Assembly (NCBI GenBank): GCA_023245475.1
Contig: JAHFKF010000083.1
Span: 1 to 5,679 of the forward strand
Source of the DNA: Candidatus Levyibacteriota bacterium
Lineage (GTDB): Bacteria; Patescibacteriota; Microgenomatia; Levybacterales; UBA12049
Length of the DNA: 5,679 nucleotides
Direction: 5' to 3'
The notes below the pieces were generated by a model. It saw only the letters and a list, made by a program, of their open reading frames with translations. It was not told the origin of the DNA and made no database searches. Both the position numbers and the translations under genes were made by a program. Below are positions 1 through 5,619 of the stretch, piece by piece (the stretch's first letter is position 1; each line of letters opens with the position of its first letter).

Positions 1-797
1 TGCTTACGACTGATGTCGAAAACTTTCCTGGTTTTCCTGAAGGCATCCAAGGGCCTGACCTGATGAGTAACATGCGAAAGCAAGCAGAGAAGTTCGGTGC
101 AGAGTTTATTGATGAAAATATCAAAGAAGTTGATTTTGCTTCGTCTCCCTTTGTTATTACGGCAGGTGGAAAAACGTATGAAGGTAAATCTGTCATTATT
201 GCAACGGGTGCTGATACAAAATGGCTTGGTGTCCCCGGGGAGAAAGAGAAGATAGGGCGTGGAGTTTCTTCGTGTGCTCCTTGTGATGCACCATTCTTTC
301 GCAATAAAAAGGTTATTGTTGCCGGAGGAGGAGACAGTGCCATGGAAGAAGCAATTGTCTTGACGCGTTTTGCAGAAGAAGTGACGATTGTTCATCGTCG
401 AGGTGAGTTCCGTGCTTCTCAAATCATGCAGGAAAAAGCAAAAGCAAATCCTAAGATTAAATTGTTATTAAATTCCCAGATTACCGAGATCGTTGGCGAT
501 CAACGAGTGACAGGAGTAAAGCTTATCGATAAGCAAACAAATAAAGAATCCGAAATGCCAATTGATGGTGTGTTTGTAGCAATAGGTCACATACCAAACA
601 GTAAGGTATTCAAAAACATCGATGTTGATGAAAAAGGATTTATTAAAGTGCATGAACATACCAAGACTAATGTCGAGGGCGTGTTTGTCGCAGGAGATGT
701 TCATGATAAACAGTATATGCAGGCAATTACCGCCGCCGGATTTGGGTGTGCAGCTGCTTTAGAAACCGAGAGGTGGTTAGAGAGCAAGAAGGTTTAA
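1..797 (+). CDS. trxB: Thioredoxin reductase, 5'-truncated by window edge
   Basis: This flavoenzyme would transfer electrons from NADPH through FAD and a redox disulfide to thioredoxin in the cytosol. The frame is open from base 3 and reads LTTDVENFPGFPEG, a typical TrxB stretch, before the internal Met at 63, so that Met is not the start. The N-terminal FAD-binding glycine motif, probably about 45-50 residues, lies outside the window; 264 residues are visible. Seen in order: the redox motif CAPC (bases 273-284) followed by DAPFF, the NADPH-binding GGGDSAMEEA, the HRR..FRAS segment whose arginines bind the 2'-phosphate in this family, and the C-terminal FAD motif VFVAGDV with ITAAGFGCAAALE. 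The family usually has CATC or CAVC, so CAPC is a mild variant. The TAA stop overlaps the stop of the convergent EEP gene by four bases. Thioredoxin reduced by this enzyme is the expected donor for MsrA and DipZ further along. The family is certain; only the start is missing. Confidence 0.96.
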   Translation, partial: LTTDVENFPGFPEGIQGPDLMSNMRKQAEKFGAEFIDENIKEVDFASSPFVITAGGKTYEGKSVIIATGADTKWLGVPGEKEKIGRGVSSCAPCDAPFFRNKKVIVAGGGDSAMEEAIVLTRFAEEVTIVHRRGEFRASQIMQEKAKANPKIKLLLNSQITEIVGDQRVTGVKLIDKQTNKESEMPIDGVFVAIGHIPNSKVFKNIDVDEKGFIKVHEHTKTNVEGVFVAGDVHDKQYMQAITAAGFGCAAALETERWLESKKV

Positions 798-1567
798 ACT
801 GTTAATGTAGCAGTTAACGCCAGATGATCCGATAAATCTTCTTCGAGTACGGCAAAAGAGTTTACTTCAATATCCTTACTTACAAAAATATAATCTACAA
901 CAACACCAGGTGGGAAGAGTACTTTGGCGCTGTGCAATCGAGGATTAAGGGTTGTGTCAACGGTATGTTCACTAATAAGATTACGAGCGAGACTGCTTAG
1001 TGTATGGATCAATGGTTGCTGTGGGTTGAGGTTCAGGTCACCAGAAAAAATAAATGGGGCAGGTACCGTTTCGAGATAGTTTGTAAGCAGTTTTCCTTGC
1101 GCTGTCTGATGAGGGTGTTCAGTAGATTTGGGAGCCCAGGCTCCATGCATATTAAGAACTGAAAATGATTTTCCTTCACGGTTTAATGTGAGGTGCAGTA
1201 GGTTTCTCCCCGTAATGCCAAAATCTGTAAGGTCTGCGGGAAGTGCAGTAGGGTTGTTGACGAGGGTGATAATTTTTTTCTCATGCAGGGTAAATGATTT
1301 TTTATAAAAGGTGGCGTTGCCCATATAAGCAGTTGGGCTTGATGCAAACCTTTGAGCAATTGCTTGCTCCCCGTTGTATCTGCTGTTAAGTAATTTTGTA
1401 AGTTCGTCAAAGACGTCTCGTTTGGAATTTACGTTGCCACAGATTGTGCCGTTGCCTGTTGTTTCTTGGAGGTTGATGATGTCAAAGTCGTTTTTTGCGA
1501 GAAAGGGAGTAAGCAGGTTCCAATAGTTGTCTGCGTTGATGTTGAGTTGGAGAAAGGAGAGTTTCAT
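794..1567 (-). CDS. Endonuclease/exonuclease/phosphatase (EEP) family protein
   Basis: This is a 257-residue metal-dependent phosphoesterase of the EEP superfamily (DNase I, exonuclease III and inositol phosphatase relatives). The full set of superfamily positions is visible: N9 in LQLNIN, E35 in NLQET (metal ligand), H141 in LNMHGAW, GDLN at 176-179 (D177, N179), D225 in VDYIF and the terminal SDH (D247, H248). The substrate cannot be told from sequence; DNA repair, nucleic acid turnover or phospholipid cleavage are all possible. There is no signal peptide, so it is probably cytosolic. I chose the Met at 1567 because the EEP fold begins there (MKLSFLQLNI) and because an extended -10 box sits 7 bases upstream. 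The frame stays open a further 69 codons upstream, but that part is not EEP-like and runs over the neighbouring glycosylase promoter and start. No Shine-Dalgarno sequence is present. The gene diverges from the glycosylase gene and converges on trxB with a 4-base overlap. Confidence 0.9.
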   Translation of the reverse strand: MKLSFLQLNINADNYWNLLTPFLAKNDFDIINLQETTGNGTICGNVNSKRDVFDELTKLLNSRYNGEQAIAQRFASSPTAYMGNATFYKKSFTLHEKKIITLVNNPTALPADLTDFGITGRNLLHLTLNREGKSFSVLNMHGAWAPKSTEHPHQTAQGKLLTNYLETVPAPFIFSGDLNLNPQQPLIHTLSSLARNLISEHTVDTTLNPRLHSAKVLFPPGVVVDYIFVSKDIEVNSFAVLEEDLSDHLALTATLTV

Positions 1568-1574
1568 AGAAGTT

Positions 1575-1583
1575 AGTATAGCA
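1575..1583 (-). promoter_or_regulatory. Extended -10 promoter of the EEP gene
   Basis: On the minus strand TGC-TATACT (1583 down to 1575) matches an extended -10 element, with 5 of 6 bases of TATAAT. Seven bases separate it from the ATG at 1567, so the transcript would start at or within about one base of the start codon. No clear -35 is seen at the right spacing, which is common for extended -10 promoters. The eight bases TATACTAA recur in the msrA promoter. Confidence 0.6.
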
Positions 1584-1590
1584 GAAAGTA

Positions 1591-1602
1591 GTAACACGTT
1601 AC
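1591..1602. repeat. Short inverted repeat in the EEP promoter region
   Basis: GTAAC-AC-GTTAC has 5-base arms around a 2-base centre. It lies just upstream of the EEP -10 box, covering roughly the -24 to -35 zone, where a repressor or activator site could sit. The arms are short enough to arise by chance. Confidence 0.25.
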
Positions 1603-1688
1603 GCTCGGAACGAAATTTTTTCTGGTGATCCACGCGCAGTAAGTGATTAATTTTTCTTCGAATCTGGATACCCGCAATCGATCCCTGC

Positions 1689-1714
1689 GAAAAAGTTTGT
1701 TCGCTCGCTTTTTC
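1689..1714. repeat. Inverted repeat upstream of the glycosylase promoter
   Basis: GAAAAAG (1689-1695) and CTTTTTC (1708-1714) are perfect 7-base inverted arms separated by 12 bases. The repeat ends 12 bases before the TATAAT box of the glycosylase gene and covers where its -35 would be. It could be an operator or, as A and T runs, an upstream element. It does not look like a terminator, because the genes on both sides point away from it. Confidence 0.35.
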
Positions 1715-1726
1715 AGAAGTTTTAGA

Positions 1727-1732
1727 TATAAT
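1727..1732 (+). promoter_or_regulatory. -10 box (TATAAT) of the glycosylase gene
   Basis: A perfect sigma70 consensus TATAAT ends exactly 6 bases before the ATG at 1739, so transcription is predicted to begin on the A of the start codon, giving a leaderless mRNA. No good -35 hexamer is present 16-18 bases upstream, where an inverted repeat lies instead. No Shine-Dalgarno sequence precedes the ATG. Confidence 0.65.
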
Positions 1733-1738
1733 AACTCC

Positions 1739-2581
1739 ATGCAGCTTACTCGGGAGCAAATTACTAATTTTCAAAATAAAATCCTTTCATGGTACAGAGA
1801 GCATCAGCGAGATTTGCCATGGAGAAAGCTGCCCAAGAATCTTACTCCAGATGAAAGAGCATACAGAATTCTTGTCTCTGAAGTGATGTCTCAACAGACG
1901 CAGATTCAGCGAGTCATTGGTAAGTATACCGATTGGATTGAAAGATTCCCAACGGTACAGTCCTTGGCAGATGCAAGCGTTGCTGAAGTACTGCAGTATT
2001 GGTCAGGGCTTGGATATAACAGACGGGCACTAAATCTAAAGAAAGCTGCTGAAGTTGTTGCATTGCAATACAAAGGTGAGTTTCCTCCAGATGAAAAAGA
2101 ACTCTTGGCGTTACCTGGCATTGGGCAATATACATCTCGGGCTGTGTTATGTTTTGCGTTTAATAAGCAAGTTGCGGTGGTTGATACCAACATACGCAAG
2201 GTAATTCTTCTGGAAATTTTACATGGTGATAGCACTCATGATAATCCACAAGAGATACAGTTGATTGCAGATCAATTATTGCCTCAGGGGAAAGCTTACT
2301 CATGGAATCAAGCATTGATGGATTATTCGGGTGCTGTTCTCAAAAAAGAAAAGATTGTTATTCCGAAGCAATCAAAGTTTCTGGGTTCTCGCAGGTATTA
2401 TCGTGGACAAGTGTTAAAAGTGCTTTTGGAAAAGGGGACACTGCATGTTCATGCATTAGGCCGTTTGATTAAGATGAACTATACCGTTGAAGAAGCAGAT
2501 TGGCTGATAGAATTACTTAACGAATTACGTACTGAAGGATTCATTGAGATCAAAGACAATAGCGTTTGTTTATCTGCTTAA
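1739..2581 (+). CDS. mutY: MutY-type A/G-specific adenine glycosylase, clusterless, with winged-helix-like tail
   Basis: This helix-hairpin-helix base-excision glycosylase of 280 residues most resembles MutY, which removes adenine mispaired with 8-oxoguanine. MutY signs are DLPWR (25-29), catalytic Glu48 in SEVMSQQTQ, WSGLGYNRRALNL (88-100), the hairpin LPGIGQYT (125-132) with Tyr131 where endonuclease III has its catalytic Lys, Asp149 in VVDTN, and WNQALMD (189-195). After that, MutY normally has four cysteines binding a [4Fe-4S] cluster; here the only cysteines are 138 and 277, so no cluster can form. The MutY C-terminal NUDIX-like domain that reads 8-oxoguanine is also absent. Instead residues about 219-280 have a helix-helix-helix-wing pattern like a winged helix. 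Clusterless MutY homologues are known, so it may well be active, but the lesion it prefers is uncertain. The start at 1739 is set by the family alignment and the TATAAT box; the ATG at 1643 would add a non-conserved 32-residue extension. The TAA stop overlaps that of the convergent membrane-protein gene. Confidence 0.85.
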   Translation: MQLTREQITNFQNKILSWYREHQRDLPWRKLPKNLTPDERAYRILVSEVMSQQTQIQRVIGKYTDWIERFPTVQSLADASVAEVLQYWSGLGYNRRALNLKKAAEVVALQYKGEFPPDEKELLALPGIGQYTSRAVLCFAFNKQVAVVDTNIRKVILLEILHGDSTHDNPQEIQLIADQLLPQGKAYSWNQALMDYSGAVLKKEKIVIPKQSKFLGSRRYYRGQVLKVLLEKGTLHVHALGRLIKMNYTVEEADWLIELLNELRTEGFIEIKDNSVCLSA

Positions 2582-3255
2582 TCTTGCTTCTCTTTTTTCT
2601 TTTCAGTTCCTTCTTTGGGCAATTGGAGAAACTGTAAGAATAGTTCATGGACAGCGTGTCTTTCAAATTTTGCCATACGATAAAAGAGCAGACCCGCAAA
2701 GACAAGAAGCAGAGACGGGACATACCATGTCTCGGGAGAGAATCGGAATAATGAAAAGATCGCAAGCAGGAGGAGTGCAGCAACAAGTCCTCTGCACATT
2801 GTATAAATTGCATGAAATTTTTCAAGTCGCTTTCCATTGCCTGCTGCCACAACGGCGATATACATTTGTTTATGAATGTTAAGCCATTGTTTTCGGTTTA
2901 ATTCACCTAAGTGAAATTGGTTACGGTCTATGCCAAGTCTGTCTGGAATTTCCTGTTCAAGTTTTTTGATTTGATAATCGGTAAATAATTGCTTTTTTCC
3001 CTCTCTAATCCATTCTGTTGGGTCGCCTCTCATTTTTCGCCAAAAGATTTCAACATATTCACCACCTACTTGTACCATATGCCCAACAGCATAGGAGAGT
3101 ATAACGAATACGCCTAATGCCCCTGCTGAAAGATTATTGGTGAAGGAGAATGAGATAAAGCCTGGGAAAAGCTGACTCATGCCATACACAAAGACAGCTC
3201 CAGGAAGGATAAGGCCAAGAATTTCGTACAGTTCAAAAAGTTCTGATTTGTTCAT
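2578..3255 (-). CDS. Four-helix integral membrane protein of unknown function
   Basis: I do not recognise this 225-residue protein. Four likely membrane helices are visible, at about residues 10-30, 43-65, 150-171 and 175-195. The first pair carries LILPGAVFVYG and SYAVGHMVQVGGEYVE. A charged loop of about 85 residues (66-149), rich in Arg, Lys and Glu, separates the two pairs and probably faces the cytosol. After the last helix come FYRMAKFERHAVHELF and a strongly charged tail (KEGTEKKKEKQD). The LPG, GH and E residues in and near the first pair, plus the terminal Arg/Tyr/His-rich segment, look conserved in style, so this is probably a real family rather than a random frame. There is no signal peptide apart from helix 1 and no catalytic motif I can name. 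Its own -10 box lies 6 bases before the ATG, in the 40-base gap after msrA, so it may be transcribed alone or by readthrough from msrA. The stop overlaps the glycosylase stop. Confidence 0.82.
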   Translation of the reverse strand: MNKSELFELYEILGLILPGAVFVYGMSQLFPGFISFSFTNNLSAGALGVFVILSYAVGHMVQVGGEYVEIFWRKMRGDPTEWIREGKKQLFTDYQIKKLEQEIPDRLGIDRNQFHLGELNRKQWLNIHKQMYIAVVAAGNGKRLEKFHAIYTMCRGLVAALLLLAIFSLFRFSPETWYVPSLLLVFAGLLFYRMAKFERHAVHELFLQFLQLPKEGTEKKKEKQD

Positions 3256-3261
3256 TTATTT

Positions 3262-3267
3262 ATTGTA
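3262..3267 (-). promoter_or_regulatory. -10 box (TACAAT) of the membrane-protein gene
   Basis: On the minus strand TACAAT (3267 down to 3262, 5 of 6 consensus bases) ends exactly 6 bases before the ATG at 3255, the same spacing as in the glycosylase and msrA promoters. The intervening bases AAATAA contain no ribosome binding site. No convincing -35 is seen in the 40-base gap after msrA. Confidence 0.5.
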
Positions 3268-3295
3268 CAGAATGAAGAAAGTCTTTACTAGAGTA

Positions 3296-3835
3296 TTATT
3301 GATATTCCTTTTTTACTTTTTCTTTAAAATGCTTCATGAGCTTCTGAATTTTTGGATCAATGATAATTCGACAATAGGGAGCATTTTTATTGTTATCGTA
3401 ATAATCTTTATGCTCTGCTTCAGCCGGATAAAATGCAGTATATGGGACAATTTCGGTAACAATAGGTTTATCATAAGTGTCTTCTGCTGCTAGCCGTTCT
3501 TTAACGGCAAGCGCTTGCGTCTCTTGCTCAGGTGAATGATAGAAGATAACTGAGCGATATTCAGTTCCTTGATCGTATCCCTGACGATTGAGTGTTGTCG
3601 GGTCATGCGTCCCAAAGAAGACTTCAAGTAGTGTCTTATATGAAATGACTGCGGGATCAAAAGTTACCTGAATAGATTCCGCATGTCCGGTATCTCCTGA
3701 ATGAATTTGATCATAGGTTGGATTTTTTTCCTTACCTCCTGCATAGCCAGACGTAACAGATAAAACTCCTTTGAGTCGTTTGAAAATAGCTTCTGTACAC
3801 CAAAAGCAACCGCCTGCAACTGTTGCTGTCTCCAT
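3296..3835 (-). CDS. msrA: Peptide methionine sulfoxide reductase MsrA
   Basis: This enzyme reduces the S-epimer of methionine sulfoxide in proteins and free methionine, with thioredoxin as the usual reductant. The 179-residue protein begins almost at the active site: GGCFWCTE places the catalytic Cys at 10 and the assisting Glu at 15. SGYAGG, GDTGHAESIQVTFDP, LLEVFFGTHDPTTLNRQG, DQGTEYRSVIFY and HKDYY follow in the normal order. Cys155 in APYCRIIIDPK is the probable resolving cysteine; Cys13 of the GCFWC variant is the only other one. No signal peptide or MsrB fusion is present, so the protein is probably cytosolic. The start at 3835 is supported by family length and by a promoter ending 6 bases upstream; the frame continues 25 codons further but that part is not conserved and overlaps dipZ. 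The gene diverges from dipZ with 50 bases between start codons, which suggests shared control of two redox-repair functions. Confidence 0.96.
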   Translation of the reverse strand: METATVAGGCFWCTEAIFKRLKGVLSVTSGYAGGKEKNPTYDQIHSGDTGHAESIQVTFDPAVISYKTLLEVFFGTHDPTTLNRQGYDQGTEYRSVIFYHSPEQETQALAVKERLAAEDTYDKPIVTEIVPYTAFYPAEAEHKDYYDNNKNAPYCRIIIDPKIQKLMKHFKEKVKKEYQ

Positions 3836-3841
3836 ACGTTT

Positions 3842-3870
3842 AGTATACTTGCTATCTGAACGCTTGTCAC
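3842..3870 (-). promoter_or_regulatory. Promoter of msrA (-35 and -10)
   Basis: On the minus strand GTGACA (3870-3865, 5 of 6 matches to TTGACA), a 17-base spacer and TATACT (3847-3842, 5 of 6 matches) form the best sigma70 promoter in the window. The -10 ends 6 bases before the ATG, so a leaderless transcript is predicted. The -10 lies in the perfect 8-base palindrome AGTATACT (3842-3849). Confidence 0.65.
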
Positions 3871-3877
3871 GTAGTAT
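3849..3877 (+). promoter_or_regulatory. Candidate promoter of dipZ (-35 and -10)
   Basis: TTGCTA (3849-3854, 4 of 6), a 17-base spacer and TAGTAT (3872-3877, 4 of 6) would start transcription about 1-2 bases before the ATG at 3886. It is weaker than the opposing msrA promoter and interlocks with it: each -35 lies inside the other's spacer. TATTAA at 3875-3880 is an alternative -10. Confidence 0.4.
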
Positions 3878-3885
3878 TAAGAGTA

Positions 3886-5619
3886 ATGGAATTATTACTT
3901 CTCTTTGCATTTTTGTCAGGATTGGGAACTATTTTTGCTCCCTGTATTTGGCCAATTTTGCCAATCATTCTTTCTGCCAGCAGTAGCGGGGGACATAGAA
4001 AGCCTCTGGGTATTACTCTTGGTGTTGTCACAAGCTTTGCATTTTTGACACTGGCAATGTCTTACTTGGTTTCGTTATTATCTCTTGATCCCAATAATGT
4101 ACGATACTTTGCTGTTGTTGTTATCTCATTTCTTGGATTAACACTTATTATTCCAGCACTTGGACAAAAGGTTGAAGGGGCAGTGAGTCGATTAAGTGGT
4201 ATCTTTGGTGGTGGAAATTTTGCAAAGCATCATGGCTTTGGGTCAGGTTTTATCACAGGATGTGCTCTTGGTATTGTCTGGACGCCGTGTGCAGGTCCTA
4301 TTCTTGCAACCATTGCAACACTTGCTGCGACGCAATCTGTTACTCCGGCTGTTGTCCTTGTCACCTTGGTCTACGTTGCTGGGGTAGGGGTTCCTTTGTT
4401 TCTTTTTGCTACTGCCGGGCAAGTTCTATTGCGAAAGACACGCGTGCTTTCTCGATATACAGCTCCTGCTCAGAAAGTTTTTGGGGTCATTATGATTTTG
4501 ACAGCAATTTCGATTGCTACCAATTATGATAAGGTCTTGCAGACCAAATTGCTTGCTGTTTTCCCTCAATATAGTAATCTTATCGTGAATCTTGAAAGTA
4601 ACTCTGCTGTGCAAAAACAGCTTGATGTATTGCAGGGTAGGAAAGAATCTTCCTCAAGCGGAACCACGACTGATTTGTTTAATGAAAATACACCGGCACC
4701 AGACTTTGTTGGTGTCACAAAATGGCTTAATACAGACAAGCCATTAACAATTGCTGATCTTAAAGGCAAAGTAGTGTTGGTAGATTTCTGGACATATACT
4801 TGTATTAATTGTATTCGTACGTTGCCCTACGTGACGAGTTGGTATGATAAATATAAAGATCAAGGGTTTGTCGTTGTGGGTGTCCACACTCCTGAGTTTG
4901 CTTTTGAAAAAGATACCAATAACGTGCTCAATGCAATTAAGCAATATAATATCCATTACCCTGTTGCGCAGGATAATAATTATGCCACGTGGACCAATTA
5001 TAACAATCGTTATTGGCCGGCAAAATATCTCATTGATGCAAATGGGGTTATTCGCAAAACCCACTTTGGGGAAGGTGGGTATTCTGAGACAGAAAAAGCA
5101 ATTCAAGAACTTCTCAAAGAAGCAGGTAAGAATGTCTCCGTAAAGCTGGAAGACAGAGTAGATCAAGCGCCAACCTATAGCGTCTCTCCAGAAACTTATC
5201 TTGGGTCGTCTCGAATGGAGTATTATTTTCCTAGCAGCAATTTAGGTAATGGAAAAAAGAAACTTACGCTTGCTGATTCAATTCCAGAAAATTCGTTTAA
5301 CTTGGGAGGAGAGTGGCTCATCGAAGATGAGCAGGCAACGACAGGAAGCAATGCTGTTTTGCAGTATCGTTTTGTAGCAGGCAAAGTGTTCTTAGTTCTT
5401 CGTCCACCATCTGCTAAAAAGGGAACCGTAAAAGTGTATTTGGATGGGAAGCTTATTCCGGCCACTCAAGCAGGTTCAGATGTTATAAATGGCATTGTTA
5501 CTGTTACCACTGATCGGCTATACAATTTGGTGGATCTTCATGGAAAGCCGGGACAACACTTACTCAAACTTGAGTTCCAAACGCCAGGAGTTGAGGCATT
5601 CGCATTTACCTTTGGATAA
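3886..5619 (+). CDS. dipZ: DipZ: CcdA-type membrane domain fused to thioredoxin-like and C-terminal beta domain
   Basis: DipZ proteins carry reducing power across the membrane: cytosolic thioredoxin reduces cysteines in the CcdA-like domain, which pass electrons to an outer thioredoxin-like domain. All three parts are visible in 577 residues. Residues 1-215 hold about six membrane helices with the paired redox cysteines Cys20 (FAPCIWPILP) and Cys135 (WTPCAGP). A Ser/Thr-rich linker (about 232-270) leads to a TlpA-like domain, 271-412, with FWTYTCINCIRTLPY (Cys306, Cys309), the family's typical form of CxxC, and WPAKYLID with probable cis-Pro378. HFGEGGYSE follows. Residues 430-577 form the DipZ C-terminal carbohydrate-binding-like domain (TYLGSSR, GEWLIEDE, VFLVLRPP, YLDG, ending VEAFAFTFG), so the protein is complete. 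The thioredoxin and C-terminal domains should face outward. The first Met begins directly in helix 1. A weak GAG lies only two bases before the ATG, too close for a Shine-Dalgarno. Its outer targets are unknown. Confidence 0.95.
   Translation: MELLLLFAFLSGLGTIFAPCIWPILPIILSASSSGGHRKPLGITLGVVTSFAFLTLAMSYLVSLLSLDPNNVRYFAVVVISFLGLTLIIPALGQKVEGAVSRLSGIFGGGNFAKHHGFGSGFITGCALGIVWTPCAGPILATIATLAATQSVTPAVVLVTLVYVAGVGVPLFLFATAGQVLLRKTRVLSRYTAPAQKVFGVIMILTAISIATNYDKVLQTKLLAVFPQYSNLIVNLESNSAVQKQLDVLQGRKESSSSGTTTDLFNENTPAPDFVGVTKWLNTDKPLTIADLKGKVVLVDFWTYTCINCIRTLPYVTSWYDKYKDQGFVVVGVHTPEFAFEKDTNNVLNAIKQYNIHYPVAQDNNYATWTNYNNRYWPAKYLIDANGVIRKTHFGEGGYSETEKAIQELLKEAGKNVSVKLEDRVDQAPTYSVSPETYLGSSRMEYYFPSSNLGNGKKKLTLADSIPENSFNLGGEWLIEDEQATTGSNAVLQYRFVAGKVFLVLRPPSAKKGTVKVYLDGKLIPATQAGSDVINGIVTVTTDRLYNLVDLHGKPGQHLLKLEFQTPGVEAFAFTFG

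Noticed and set aside
797..818. Possible terminator after trxB (AACTG with CAGTT, and GTTAA with TTAAC)
   Set aside because: The stems are only 5 bases, mutually exclusive and AT-rich, with no U-run after them, and they lie in the coding end of the EEP gene.
1650..1680. TTCGAATC (1658-1665), resembling a tRNA T-loop
   Set aside because: The flanking bases do not form a T stem on either strand, and no acceptor, D or anticodon arm can be drawn around it.
1643..1738. 32-codon upstream extension of the glycosylase gene
   Set aside because: The extension is Arg/Ser/Phe-rich without MutY similarity, and the perfect -10 box just before 1739 fits a start there.
1568..1774. 69-codon in-frame upstream extension of the EEP gene
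   Set aside because: The added residues are unlike the EEP fold, which begins at the Met at 1567, and the extension runs over the TATAAT box and first codons of the glycosylase gene.
2544..2882. Plus-strand 112-codon frame across the membrane-protein gene
   Set aside because: It overlaps the glycosylase end and lies antisense to a better-supported membrane protein; its translation has no domain character or upstream signal.
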